In this document: piece after piece, positions 45,865-57,338 of the stretch | Layout: each line of letters starts with the position of its first letter | Numbering within the stretch: position 1 is the stretch's first letter | Source of the DNA: Epiperipatus broadwayi | Taxonomy: Eukaryota; Onychophora; Udeonychophora; Euonychophora; Peripatidae | Length of the DNA stretch: 64,000 nucleotides | Reading direction: 5' to 3' | Assembly (NCBI GenBank): GCA_028023455.1 | Contig: JAQFVV010006208.1 | Location: forward strand, 11,430,984 to 11,494,983 | Translations under genes and position numbers: made by a program | The notes under the pieces: model-generated | What the model was told of the DNA's origin: nothing | Database searches by the model: none | What the model saw: only the letters and a program-made list of their open reading frames with translations

Positions 45865-46744
45865 ATTTGATGTGATGTGATGCACTGTGACTTCTCCTTA
45901 TACGGAGTCAGGAATCTCTCAGCAACAATGTCCAGAGAAACCTGTTAGCCATTATACCTTCCTTTTCCATTCCCCACCCTAAGTTTTCCCATATCCTGCT
46001 CCATCCCATTTCCACAACATAATCTTTGTCAACTCCATGGCCTTCATATCTAAATTCCCCTTATGTTTTCCCAAACTCAGCATAAAAACCAATGACCCAC
46101 TTTCTATATAATCACTTTGTTTATATTTATTCTTCCATAACTTCATTATTTGTACCCTTTCTGATTCCAAAGCATTTACATTGAATTAACAGATGCTAAT
46201 ATTTTTTATGCTTTCCTTCCACAACTTGCAGACTAAATCACCCATATTTTTCCATTTATGTGTATATTCCCTTGTTGCTAAAGATCCCATTTGAGCCTTA
46301 AGCAATAAACTATTTTCCTTGCTATTATCATAAATTAACTTGCACGCAATGTTCCGTTTACTTCTATATATATTTAAACTCTTTTTACTCTCTATACTAG
46401 TTATCCATCTCTCCAATTCCCTATTTCTTTATTAATGCATCTATTCTTCTATCCCATTCCTTACCATTATAACATTCAACAATCCTCCTAACATAATCAT
46501 CCCACCTTTTGTGCAAATATACTGATATAAATTCTTTATCCAGATCTTCTGTATACTGCATTATCTTTCTCACCCATCTTGTTGCCTGCCCATTACTTGT
46601 AACCCAATTAAATACTATTTTGGCTATTCTTTTATTAGCCATAAACTGTAATCTACCGAACATTTTCATTTTGCTTTTTGCATCTCTTATATAAAAACTT
46701 AACCACCTCATTTCTCCTTGAATTGCCTCCTTTGCTATCCACAC
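45865..46744 (-). pseudogene. Non-LTR retrotransposon family A, copy 4 (5' truncated)
   Basis: GTGATGTGATGCACTGTG tail, untranslated block, then minus-strand frames AKSKMKMFGRLQFMANKRIA, VFNWVTSNGQATRWV, YLHKRWDDYVRRIVECYNGK, KENSLLLKAQMGSLATREYT and VCKLWKESIKNI (knuckle damaged). 5' truncation at 46744. Closest in structure to copy 2. Confidence 0.85.
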
Positions 46745-46899
46745 ATTAATCTTTTAATCAGTGCTGCCCTCTTTTTGTATTTTTATGATGTCATTCAAAA
46801 ACAGTTATGATATAGATTTTTCTCATATTTTTATATTGCAAATTATGAAAAAAATGTTTTAAAACAATTAAGCACCATAAAAAAAAAATTATAAGTTGT

Positions 46900-47595
46900 T
46901 AAAATTCTTCGAAAGATGCGCTTTAAACATGCTTATGTGACAGCCAATCAAATGTAATGATGACTGCACATGGAACTCTTAATTCTAAAACACAAGTCAG
47001 AACTATAAGAAATAGATTTTTTTTTTTTTGCCAACGTATCAATTATTGTACAAATTGCCTAGATTAATGCTGCTTAGTCAGTAAATAAAAATGCATGTGT
47101 GCATTATCCAATGCTAAATAATGGGTTATATCAAAATATGTATGTAATTGTCAATAAATATATTACTAATTTATCATATATCAGTTTCTGTCTCATTATT
47201 AAATCAATCCAATTCATTAATTGATCATAGCTATTCATTAGTAAAGACCTTGTAATTAAATATATTAGACTTTATCATGGGAATGTCTCTAGATTTAAGT
47301 TGTTTATATACATATATATGTTTAAGTCCATGAGTCTCATTGTCTTCTCTGCTCTGCTAGTGGGCCGGACTTAAGAATTAATTATCGTGTGCCATCATTG
47401 TTATGTTATCCATTAGGTGTTTGATCTGGAGCTTAGAGAGTGAGTTCGAATCCAGGTTGGTCCCTGACCTAAATCTCGGGCTTTTTCTTATAGTTTTGAC
47501 TTGTGTTTTAGAATTAAAATTTCCACATGCAGTCATTATTACATTTGATTGGCTGTCACATAAGCATGTTTAAAGCGCACCTTTCGAAGGTTTTA
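46900..47595. mobile_element. Non-autonomous element with ~115-bp inverted repeats
   Basis: 46905-47020 and 47472-47590 are inverted copies, starting CTTCGAAAGATGCGCTTTAA and including ACATGCTTATGTGACAGCC. The interior contains a (TA) region and a SINE-like tRNA head at 47340. The ends are not hAT-like and no TSD was established. Confidence 0.65.
47340..47470 (+). mobile_element. tRNA-derived SINE-like sequence
   Basis: Has a good B box (GAGTTCGAATCCAGG at about 47442), an upstream tRNA-like segment (CTGCTAGTGGGCCGG) and TGGTCCCTGACC after it. The A box is poor. Confidence 0.4.
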
Positions 47596-47999
47596 GCTTT
47601 CACGTTATTACAACGTTATCTGCTTGCGCTTAATAAATTTGATATATTTGAAATTCTTCACAAAAAAGAAAAGAAAATCATGAAAGTTTCATCAAGACTG
47701 CTGCAATATTTGTCGAGTTATAAAGTCACAACTAAACATACTTTCATATGTATATAGTAATGTAGATATATGATAAAAAGTACATTTATAGATGTTATAT
47801 TGCCAGTTATTCTATCTTAAAGGATGATATATTCAATACTCTAAGGGTTATGTAGATAACACAGGAAGTAGAGGTTACTCTGATATGAAACATACTTAGA
47901 AGCAAAAGGAAATAATACTTCTGGTATTCTAAATTTATTACTTTCATAGGCAATGTGAATATAAAAAGTTAAATTAATGAGTTTATTATAAAATACGAT

Positions 48000-48078
48000 T
48001 TTTTTTTCCTCAAGTGTCATAGCATCAGCCGTGAAGCGAACCTGACAACCCAGGCCAACCGCTTGTAAAGCAGCTCAC
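48000..48078 (-). mobile_element. Truncated tRNA-derived SINE
   Basis: Minus strand: GCTTTACAAGCGGTTGGCC, TCAGGTTCGCTTCACGG, CTGATGCTATGACACTTG and an A-run. The head before the anticodon loop is missing. Confidence 0.72.
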
Positions 48079-48540
48079 CTTCTTAATAGCAATTATAATG
48101 ATACAAAATGCATTGGATCAATTTTCAATCACTGTGCTAAGTCCTTAAATGTCACTAACTACAAATCAAAATAGTAATTGATTTTATGATTAAAAATTAT
48201 AATAAAGATATAATAAAAATTTAAAAAAATATGTTTTAAATTTTAAAAGATCAATTGTAGAATAAGATAAGAAAAAAAGGGGTATTATTTTTAATGTAAA
48301 TCAATACCAAAGATTTGTTTTCTTCTCTTTTCTGGATAATTGTAATATTCACATAAATGTTCTGGACATTTATACAGAGAAGGTAATAATTAAAAAAGCA
48401 AGTCATATATAACGTGACATTACTTTTAATAAGCTTGTAGTTACAAAATTGCAATACAGAGAGCATACCAATAGCTCAAATGAGCTCTTAATTAATAAGT
48501 GCGGTATGAGAAAATATTTAAAATCTCTATCCAGAACACT

Positions 48541-48592
48541 CTCATCTCCAGACCAACTGGTTTCAAGCTTATGGCTCACGTCATATTTGGAC
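48541..48592 (-). ncRNA. Hammerhead-like motif, family 5 (left arm)
   Basis: Minus strand: AUGACGU in the place of CUGANGA, stem II GAGC/GCUU around CAUAA, GAAA, stem III ACCA/UGGU, C17, UGGAGAU. Stems II and III are perfect, but two core positions deviate (C3 and A9). Either decayed or a variant core. Confidence 0.5.
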
Positions 48593-48624
48593 ACTAGACC
48601 TAGGTCTAGTGTCCGAATATTCTA

Positions 48625-48676
48625 GCTCTCCATTGACATGAGCCATAAGCTTGAAAACAGTTGGTCTGGAGATGAG
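48625..48676 (+). ncRNA. Hammerhead-like motif, family 5 (right arm)
   Basis: Stem I UCUCCA pairs with UGGAGA (6 bp). The core reads UUGACAU, stem II GAGC/GCUU, GAAA, ACAGUUGGU, C17, UGGAGA. Same deviations as the left arm plus one more. Confidence 0.48.
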
Positions 48677-48929
48677 AGTGTTCTGGATAGAGATTTTAAA
48701 TATTTTCTCATACCGCACTTATTAATTAAGAGCTTGATTGAGCTATTGGTACGCTCTCTGTATTGCAATTTTGTATACAGAAAAGGTATATATATTTTAA
48801 ATTTAGTAATGCTCAAATTTATCTACCAAGCACATATCAAGAACATAGGATGTATGTAATTAAATAGAAAGGATTTCAGCTTTTCACATGTGCACCTTAA
48901 TAATTTATACAAGCTCATAGTTTCTACTA

Positions 48930-49150
48930 ATTCTTAAAATGGACTCATAGTAAATCGAAAGATTTCACATATGTTAATATATGAATGAAAGTAATAGATA
49001 AAAGTGAACAAAGTAACATCTTCGCTCTTTCAAACCAAGACACTTCAGATTGGTCTATATAAATCAGAATTTAGATTAAAGATAAGACAACCACTCTTAT
49101 CTTTATAAATCTCTATCTTGTGTTTAGTTTTGAGAGTTTCCCTGTATTCA
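48930..49150. repeat. Dispersed repeat shared with 28600-28880
   Basis: See the shared blocks GTAAATCGAAAGATTTC and CCACTCTTATCTTTA. It adjoins the family 5 palindrome. Confidence 0.5.
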
Positions 49151-49796
49151 ACACAACAGCACTGAGCTTATATAAATGAATATGGCACATATGTGAAATG
49201 GTAAAATCATTTTTATTTAATTTCAAATTTAGCTAAATTTAAAATATATAGACTACCTTTTCTGTATCAATATCCAGAACATTTATGTGAATATTATATT
49301 TTTAATGTAATAAATATATTTTTTTTTTAAAAATTAAATAGATATATGGGTTTCATAATTCTATCTTGTAGATATTATAGGTATCTTGATAATGAACATA
49401 CTAAAATAGTTGAAAAATTGCTAATTTAGGTAAAATATTAGCTATAATTTCAATAAAATACACAAGATATGAAAAGAAGAGTATGGGGTGAAGAATTTTG
49501 CTTTATTTAAAGCAATCTTTGATGTGTTGTTATTATATTTCCCAATTTAATAAGATGGCTATTAAAATATTGTATAATATCTTATTTCAAAATGACTTCA
49601 ATAAAAAGAGGTTCAGAGTTCTGATTTATATTTGATAAGTTTCAATTCTTTAATAAATTATACAGCCAATCACGATATACAAAAAATAATGTGCGATGAC
49701 AATTCTCAGACTATATTTGTAAAATTACCTGAGAAGATAGTATACATACCCTATTCTTCTAATGAGATATTAATTAAGAATTATGCATCATAGCTA

Positions 49797-49940
49797 ACAT
49801 GTTTTCTGCCATTTAGTGAAGTATCAGACCTCTGGAACTCAAGATAGGCAGACGTTTATGATTCCAGCTTTGTCACTTCTGATTCTCAAATGACTTATGT
49901 ACTCCTGAGAAATAAGTCATTCAATTATATATATATTGAA
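49797..49940 (+). mobile_element. SINE with ACTCCTGAGNAATAA 3' tail
   Basis: B box-like GTTTATGATTCCAGC near 49853 and tail ATGTACTCCTGAGAAATAAG followed by an AT microsatellite. The tail is shared with 54597 and 59650 copies. The head is strongly diverged. Confidence 0.45.
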
Positions 49941-50477
49941 TTAAATATTTCCATGGATTGTTATTATAATAAAGAATAGAAATGAAATTATATCAATGTA
50001 AACAGAAATAACTTTTAGGTATTTGATGTTTCTAAAAAAAACTACCAAATAATCGTTTTAAATGGTCTGGATTTTTTTTTCTTTTGCATTATAAAATATT
50101 AAAACATTAGAGTAAAAAATAAAATTTTAACTGATTTTAAAATGTATCTACAAAATTATTCATTAGGTATAATTATTGACATTTCTAATTACTTCACACA
50201 TTTAAAAAAAAGTAACAAATACTTTAATAAAGTTTAAAAAAAATGACATAGAATAAACTAAAACATCCAGTGTCCACTGATTGCTCAAATCTACAAATGG
50301 CAGCTATGGTGTAAACAGAATGTCATATTATCATTACAGAGATGATAAATACTTTTATGTTGTTTGTTTCAAAAACCACATTAATCCATTAGTATGTATA
50401 AACCAAAACAAAACTCAGTTTTACTTTTATAGTTCAATAAATAATTTGATTAAAACACTTTTTAACCAGTATTTTAT

Positions 50478-50655
50478 ATATCATACCATTTCCAACCTTC
50501 TTAAACACTTTAACAATACTATTTTTTATATCAAAACTTTATTCTTAGTTACTCTGATGATGACTGCAGGACAATTGAAACTGTAAGAATAAAGTTTTGG
50601 TATAAAAATTAGTATTGTTAAAGTATTTAAGAATGTTGGAAATGGTATATGTAAA
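50478..50655. mobile_element. Short fold-back element, hammerhead family 2
   Basis: Left arm CATACCATTTCCAACCTTCT and right arm AAGAATGTTGGAAATGGTAT are inverted. The left arm has lost its HHR and the right arm keeps one. Confidence 0.75.
50549..50594 (+). ncRNA. Hammerhead ribozyme, family 2
   Basis: CUGAUGA 50554-50560, stem II GACU...AAUU (weakened from GACU/AGUC), GAAA 50577-50580, CUGUA with A17 at 50585. Core complete, stem I short. Confidence 0.7.
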
Positions 50656-51179
50656 TATAAAAATCAATACATAAGGAAAAGAAGAAGAAAATTATATTAC
50701 TTCTATAATCAGTATTTTATTACATTATACATCTGTAGCCTTTTACATAATAGCTTGAAAACAAATATATAGGTTGTTTTTGTAAAATGTGAAAATCAAT
50801 TGTTGAACACAAGAGTTAAAGTTGCTTGAATCATAGTTAAATCTTTTATTCCCCATGCTTAAAGATCACATGATCTCTGGAGCAATCATTCATTTGATTA
50901 TTTTCCCTAGTGTGGATGTAAAAATAGACAAATCAGAAGATAAAAGTTACTAATATACATTTATTTTTTGTTTAAAAACGTTTATTCAAAATTGGTCTTG
51001 TTTTATGGCTTGTTGAATATTTCTTTCATTTGGAATATCTTTAAGACGATGTAATCGGATTCATTCCAATTAATACCTACATTTTTCTTCCACTTAGTGT
51101 TTATTTATTGCCAATTTCATGCAGATTACTGATATCCTTTAATAAGAATGATAATAGTATTATGTTATATGTTCTTTCA

Positions 51180-51490
51180 CTTTTATCTTATATACATTAA
51201 ACATAATAGTATTCTATCAAACTTAATGTATGGAAGTGACACATGGGTTTCTTTATCGATATAATATAAAGGCAATTGAAAATATTCATTTAAGGATGCT
51301 CCGTAAGATTCTGAAAATATGATGTAAAGATTTTATTCTTTACCTTGCTAAATATAGTAATACTTGAGACGTTTCCTTTCAATTGGGCATTGAAGTGAAT
51401 AAATGCTAACATATTTCTATTAAAAGTATTTTTGTTAAAGATAAGCATGTTTTTGTTTTTTTTGGAAGAGGAAACTTCATTTATGTTATA
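51180..51490 (+). pseudogene. Non-LTR retrotransposon family B fragment
   Basis: NLMYGSDTWVS, then after small frame changes NIKAIENIHLRMLRKILK, then FFGRGNFIYVIKHT. This follows the YGSETW...RRHIK...LRKILG pattern of non-LTR ORF2 C-termini and matches pieces of the 56.3-59.2 kb element (HVFCGRGKYHFHNKN). Confidence 0.55.
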
Positions 51491-51493
51491 AAA

Positions 51494-52258
51494 CATACAC
51501 TAGTTGGCATGGAATCCATATTCACCTTAATACATTCTTATACTACAAACGGTTTTTAAATAAAATAGACCCTATTTGTCATGCCTGTTCTAGAGGAGAG
51601 GAGTCCTTTAATCACCTTTTAAATGTATGTCCAGGCTATAACAGTATTCGAAGAATTATCTCTCAACACTGCATTATAGCAGTGGATAAAATCCTGGACA
51701 TCAGGGGTTGTCTCTTCTCTGGAGACTTTACAGTAATCAGGTTATCAATCTTCCTGACATATGCTTTTTGGTACACAAGGTGCAGGACAAAGTTCACACA
51801 ACCAACACCGGATCCCAATGCTATATTTTGCGATAAGCTCAAAGCTCTTCAAGACAAGGATAAGATACTATCCTCTAGATTTTTGTTTAACAATACATGG
51901 AGCCTACTAGTATGGCCTACAGACTCTACATGAATTTTGGACCCGATATATCCACATTGTAGTGTATTGTAGAAGAAGTAGTCTGTGTTGCAACATGTCA
52001 GATTCTTCTAGAGGGGCATTGATTTCATACTACATCTATCCCAGCTGATAAGTTAGCATTATTGGGTCATTCTTTGCACTGGCAGGGGTGGGCAATGCCA
52101 ACTAAATAGTACGTATCTGCTCATTTTATAACCTGCTAGTGCGGAGAATGGCTCTTGCATACTTTTTCCAGACCAACGCCAGCAATGGATGAGCCAACAT
52201 TAACAAAGTGTTTTTATTATGCATCTGTACAATTTTATAATGTCAATAAATATATTTT
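51494..52258 (+). pseudogene. Non-LTR retrotransposon family E, ORF2 C-terminus and 3' UTR
   Basis: An open frame to 51933 reads SWHGIHIHLNTFLYYKRF, PICHACSRGEESFNHLLNVC, PGYNSIRRIIS and continues about 80 residues. The CxxC...H...C knuckle after a GxHxxxYxxRF-like stretch is the usual end of non-LTR ORF2. About 320 bp of GC-richer untranslated sequence follow, ending with TCAATAAATATATTTTTAAA. It is the best-preserved coding fragment among these elements. Confidence 0.7.
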
Positions 52259-52259
52259 T

Positions 52260-53890
52260 AAAACATACACTAAAAGAATGCAACACAGCAGATTGTTTTA
52301 TTGGAAGTAGATGGTTTAGATATAATACAGGGGAAAGCTAAAATTAGGCAAGGTTTTGAAGACTTTTAGGGCAAATACTTTAAAAAATTAAAATACGGTA
52401 TCACAAGATGTCAAACAAACAGACTAGCATTTGCTTTATAGGTATCTATTTGACTTTCATGAAATGATTTACATAATCATCTCGTAACTACCTTCTAACT
52501 TTTTTTTGTCTTTCCATTCATTGATTTGAAGTTATTATTCAAGAGTTACAATGTTAAATTATTTGAGAGTAGTTGCTAATAATGATGACGTGTATGTAAT
52601 TTTATGAATATTTCATTTGTAAATAAAATTAGTTTAATATAAAATATAATTTACATTTTCTATTAATTTAAAATTTATTCTTTCTTATATTTTATTTGAA
52701 GTAAAAGTAACTACAAATACAAATTATATATTTTTATAGAGAACAACTTAAAATAAATCTTAATAAAAACTAAAAGTAATAATTACATCTGTAATAATTG
52801 GAAAGTATTAAAATTATTTATAATTTTCTTTTTTTATATCAACGCGAAAGGATATTAAAACGGTAATTAAGTGGATAAAAAATACAAATGTTAGATTTTA
52901 AATCATTAATTGTCAGTCAAATATAATCTTCCATGACTTAAAAGATGGTCATCCTATCTGATTACAAATCGCAATTATTATATTTCTGCTTTAAAAAAAA
53001 ATGATGTTAGCACATGTCATAAATTATGATTCTTAAACATTCAAACTAATATAAAAATGCATGGGCGTATATACAGTATATGCTCTTAGATATAATTTAA
53101 TGGTAGAGTATATATAATTAAATGCAAATGTAAATGATAAAAGACTTTGAATAATCTACTATATGATGAAAATCTTTTCAACAACCCACAGTGAAAAAAA
53201 ATTACTAAGTCTTTGAAAGCGTAAGCATGATACAGGTTTGTGAGCTTTTCTATCTAGCTAAGAATTATAAGATATCAATTTACTGACCAATATCAGATGG
53301 TTAACCGGGTCAAATATCTGGAAAAAAATTTCTAAGTCTGATTAAAACCTAAAAAAAAAAAAAAACAAACTTAACTCATTGGGAATTCAAGCTCAAGTTA
53401 TAGGCATAACAGCTGGATTTTTTATCACTATTACATAAATCCATTCCTGTGTAGTCATATATAACATTAAGATAATATATAATAGAGACTTACACTAGGT
53501 ATTCATTACAATAGATATGCTTGTGTAAATGTAGGTTATTAACAAAATTATTTCTCAAAGTATATTAGATTAGTATAAATGATAAAGTTTTCAAGTATAG
53601 GGGTATTAACACATTCTTATAATTTGAGAAAGAAAAAGCTCTGAAGAAAGTACAGTACTTGTTATTTTGTATAGAAACTTCAGCTGTTTAGATACCATAT
53701 TTTTATCACACTGAGGTTCCTGGAATAATACTATGAATTCATCATTTATCTGTGAGATTATTAGAATTAACAGTATTAATTTATATATATATATAATTTA
53801 TTACAGGCTTTTAATTATGCAAAAAATGTGAAGAGTTTGTATACATATTTATTTAAAATTACAAATAAATAAAGTCAGATGTCACATTAG
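52260..53890. other. AT-rich DNA without recognisable features
   Basis: Nothing recognised. Confidence 0.4.
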
Positions 53891-53971
53891 CTAATTTAAA
53901 CAAGCTTGTATTACAAATGTTTTATAAAGAGCTTGCAAATAAGCTCTTAACAAGCTTTGCAGAATATCCTC

Positions 53972-54016
53972 AACCCCAGACCGGTTTCTGCTACTAGCTT
54001 CATCAGTGAGGTGCCA
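53972..54016 (-). ncRNA. Hammerhead ribozyme, family 3 (left arm, intact)
   Basis: Minus strand: CACCUCA stem I with UGGGGUUG, CUGAUGA, stem II GCU/AGC, GAAA, self-complementary ACCGGU, C17. All core residues are present. Confidence 0.83.
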
Positions 54017-54210
54017 GGATATTCAAGCATTAAACTAAAAATACTAGGACAAGTCCAGCACTTTATCTAATGGATAACTACTAAGTAGAAAAGCTGGATT
54101 GGAAGTCATATGGATGTCTGAAAATTTCAGATTTTCTACTTAATAGTTATCCATTAGATAAAGTGCTGGGCTCATCCTAGTATTTTTAATCTAATGCTTG
54201 AATATTGTGG

Positions 54211-54256
54211 CACCTCTCTGATGGAGCTAGTAGCAGAAACTGGTATGGGATTGAGG
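54211..54256 (+). ncRNA. Hammerhead ribozyme, family 3 (right arm), A9 mutated
   Basis: CUGAUGG at 54218-54224 (A9 to G), stem II GCU/AGC, GAAA 54236-54239, ACUGGU, A17 at 54245, UGGGAUUGAGG. Probably weak or inactive. Confidence 0.68.
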
Positions 54257-54596
54257 ATATTCTGCAAAGCTTGTTAAGAGCTTATTTGCGAGCTCTTTAT
54301 AAAACATATTTATTGTCTATTTATAACTTTTGATATTGCCAGTAACATTCTTAACATAAAATTACTGACCATAAAAGAGAAAAAGAGTATGCAAAGACAT
54401 TATATAGCCAATTTAAAGCATAAATAGATAAAGTTAATTTTGCAAGAAATAATAGTGGAATATCATTAATTTGTCACCCTTAATTCCTACACTTTTCTGG
54501 ATCAAATGAATTAATAATTCAATAATATATTATTATTTCTCATTATAAATCTCCTATGTTTTTAAAATTATCATATTTGGTTGTCCTATGCAGTTT

Positions 54597-54720
54597 GGCA
54601 CAGTTGGTAGAGTACCCAACTTGGGATTGGGAGGTTTAGGTTTGATTCTGGCATTCACAATTTTGGTGCTCCAACTTCTTATGAACTCCTGAGCAATAAC
54701 GCCATTACCCTTTTTTTTAA
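54597..54720 (+). mobile_element. tRNA-derived SINE with ACTCCTGAGCAATAA tail
   Basis: TTTGGCACAGTTGGTAGAG is a good A box and GGTTTGATTCTGG a B box at tRNA spacing. The body is CAATTTTGGTGCTCCAAC and the tail TGAACTCCTGAGCAATAACG then a T-run. Shared tail with 49797 and 59650. Confidence 0.65.
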
Positions 54721-54779
54721 TATGTGGTTATAAATTTTTTAAAAGATATAATTTTACAGTGTATTGTTTTTGATTATAA

Positions 54780-54985
54780 GTATAGGGGGTTTGAACTCAG
54801 ACTTTCAAACAACCTTCAACTATCCACACCATCTCATACTACTGATACATATGACCACCACATATAGAAAAGATAAATAATCACCAATATGATGTATTTC
54901 AAGCTGAACCAGCACTCATCAGTTGGTCCAGATTATCATCTCCCACATATATATAGTCAGTGTTCAGTTTATATTAAGATAGAAA
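54780..54985 (-). mobile_element. tRNA-linked hammerhead unit (family 7)
   Basis: B box side GGGTTTGAACTCAGAC at 54786, A box side near 54850, HHR at 54888-54934, then CAGTGTTCAGTTTATATTAAG as in other units. Single, 3'-truncated unit. Confidence 0.75.
54888..54934 (-). ncRNA. Hammerhead ribozyme, family 7
   Basis: Minus strand: ACCAA, CUGAUGA, stem II GUGC/GCUU (two strong pairs), GAAA, an enlarged stem III segment UACAUCAUA, UUGGU. Core intact; stems weakened. Confidence 0.68.
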
Positions 54986-54989
54986 ATCT

Positions 54990-56285
54990 GTGCATATTTT
55001 TGTTTTTTGTATCATATCAATCAAAAAATCAACATCCTGTTTCTCATCCAAAATGCAGGTAAGCTTATTTAGTGATTTGTTTGTTTTTCTCTCCTCATGA
55101 TTCTGTAAAGGTTATTAATATGTAGCAGTTAATTGTTTTTTAAAGATCAATTATAGCAAGATATTTTTTAAAGTTAACATCAAGTTATTATTTCTAGAGT
55201 AAAAATTAAAATCACAATTTGAATAATGATTACAAAAATTAAGATGGTGAAATTTAAAGACATATTGTCAGCTTAGTAAAGTGAAAACAGCACTGTATAA
55301 TCTTTAAAATTGAAAGGCTAGATCCTGATAATGCTTTTAAAATATGGTAATACATTTGGGTCAAAAATATTGGATTTTTTAAAAAATATATAGACTCAAG
55401 AAATTGTGTCACCTTATCATAAAGTGGCTTTTACTGTTCCACTTTTTTTTTAAATTTATAATAAAAACTTTATTAATAACATAAACATTTACAATTTATA
55501 CAAGTAGTTAAACAAATGATAACCAAACACAAATAAATTGAAATATTTCACTATTAAGACAAAAAGGCTCCAGGCCATTAAACAGTTAATTCCAACTCAA
55601 GGAGGTTGACCTGTAACAATGTAATAGAAGGAGACTCTTAAGACATCAAGCAAATGCAACTCAAAAGGGTGGAGCATGTAACAAAATGTTTGATTAGCCT
55701 AAGGAATAAGCGACCTAATAGAATTCTAACTTTTACTCAAAACAAATGTTTATCTGATTATCTCACATGGACCCCCCAGATTTGAGTCAACATCTTTCTA
55801 GGCAAGTATCACTAACACTGATTGAAATAAGTTTCCCAATCACTGTAGAGTTTTCTCAGCCAGTTGAATTTCTTGTTATCGAATATCATAGTACATCTTA
55901 TGTACCATATTGTCTTAAAGGTATGCACCATTACCATTGCATTATGGGGATTATATTTCAGAACATTCTTGTTCAAATACGTTACCCAGAATTATTTGTA
56001 AGCAAACCCATAATGAGTCATTTTTAATAAACTTGCCAATACAATTTTACTTTTCGTTTATTAATGCACCTTCATTCATCTGATAAAAAGAGAATTACTC
56101 TTTCATTGTAAATAAATCAACATTCACATCTGAAAAGGCTGAAAGTTGTTGAAATTAGTAATATGTTAGTATCTACTACAGCTAAGATACTTTCAAAGAT
56201 TTTATTGAATAAATGAACGGTTATCAGGGAATCAGTGGTTTTAGAAAATGAAAAAACACTACAGACATGGTTTTTTATTGCCAAA
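54990..56285. other. Possible 3' end of a minus-strand transcript; otherwise unrecognised
   Basis: On the minus strand AATAAAGTTTTTATTATAAA is followed by an A-run at 55441-55453, which looks like a polyadenylated 3' end. The GC-richer sequence 55560-56040 would be its untranslated part or a retrocopy. An 86-codon plus-strand frame at 55767-56027 has protein-like composition, but I do not recognise it. Confidence 0.3.
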
Positions 56286-56922
56286 AAAAATGTTAGAAAA
56301 GTGTTGTGAACAAAAACGTAATTTAAGTATTGCATTTAATGATTTGGTCAAGGCGTTTGACTCAATTAATTGAACAGGTCTATGGCATTGACTGGAATTA
56401 GTTGATCATTCATCAAAGTTTATTCATATTATGCAGTTTCTATATAATGGAAGGAGAGAAAGTATTATTATCGCAGGTGAAATATCAGGCATTTGAAATG
56501 AAAACTGGTATTATATAAGAATATGTACTTATTCCAACATTGTATTCAATTTCTATGACAGTGGTCTTTGAACTATTTATAGGCAGTTTAATGAACCAGT
56601 CATCAAAAACAAAAACCTGGACTTCAGCTTCTTCGATTCTGGATTTAAAAAGATATGCTGTTGATTGTGCTATTTTTGTCAATGAATATAATATATAAAA
56701 GATTTAGTTTAATAATTAATATTCAAAAACTTTCAAGTTCTTTATTAGCCTGTGATGAAAGAAAATTCTCAACAATTTTTAGCTCAGATGGATAAGGATT
56801 TGACAATGTAAATCAATGTCTATATCTTGATAGTTTTGTAACTTTATCTTTCTTAATGCATTGCCAAATCCATATAATATTAATATCCTCTATAATTATT
56901 ACTTTTTACAAAGCTTTTTTAC

Positions 56923-56975
56923 AACCCACTATTGACGGTTTTGATTGCCCCAGCCATCTTCTTCAGAACTTCTAC
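56923..56975 (-). ncRNA. Hammerhead ribozyme, family 6, copy 1
   Basis: Minus strand: CUGAAGA (N7 is A), stem II GAU/AUC around GGCUGGGGCA, AAAA in place of GAAA, CCGUC, AAUAG. G12 is lost. Predicted inactive. Confidence 0.55.
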
Positions 56976-57109
56976 TTACATTTCCAAATCTTTAACTCCT
57001 TTAGCTTCTTTATGAAGTATTATAACTTTATCTTTCTTATTGCATTGCCAAATCCACATAATATTACTATCATCTATGTACTTCATTACTTTTTACAATC
57101 TTTTTTACA

Positions 57110-57158
57110 ACCTACTATTGGCGGTTTTGATTGCCTCAACAATCTTCTTCAGAACTTC
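57110..57158 (-). ncRNA. Hammerhead ribozyme, family 6, copy 2
   Basis: Minus strand: CUGAAGA, stem II GAUUG/CAAUC (5 bp) around UUGAGG, AAAA in place of GAAA, CCGCC instead of CCGUC. Two core losses. The stem is better paired than copy 1. Confidence 0.5.
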
Positions 57159-57280
57159 TACTTATAAACAAAGGCAAAACTCTCCATACAGTAGTGCCAC
57201 CCTATGCTAAACAGAGTAATCAATGGATGCCAGAAGGCTTGTGCATAAAATCCCTATCTAGTGCCTACTCATCCAATATC

Positions 57281-57323
57281 CCCAAACTAGTTTCTGGCTT
57301 GTGGCCATCATCAGTGAGGAGCC
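57281..57323 (-). ncRNA. Hammerhead ribozyme, family 1 (left arm)
   Basis: Minus strand: CUCCUCA, CUGAUGA, UGGC/GCCA stem II, GAAA, ACUAGU, U17 (GUU, still NUH), UGGGGA-equivalent. Core complete. Confidence 0.84.
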
Positions 57324-57338
57324 TTGGATCTGACAAAG

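Larger units (their letters stand above)
48430..48780. mobile_element. Near-perfect palindrome, hammerhead family 5
   Basis: Arms of about 170 bp meet at ACTAGACCTAGGTCTAGT (48592-48609) with no spacer. Mirror frames on the two strands (48403-48594 minus and 48638-48859 plus) give almost the same peptide (HKLE.SWSGDESVLDRDF), which follows from symmetry and does not show a gene. Each arm holds a hammerhead-like fold. Confidence 0.75.
53893..54312. mobile_element. Fold-back element, hammerhead family 3
   Basis: Arms about 53893-54090 and 54112-54312 are inverted (TTATAAAGAGCTTGCAAATAAG against CTTATTTGCGAGCTCTTTATAA). Both arms contain an HHR facing outward, and the inner part shares TGTCTGAAAATTTCAGATTTT with 29.7 and 58.8 kb. 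Confidence 0.78.

Noticed and set aside
48403-48859. Two similar ORFs on opposite strands (HKLE.SWSGDESVLDRDF)
   Set aside because: They are mirror images produced by the palindrome; no start context, splice sites or third-position bias support a protein.
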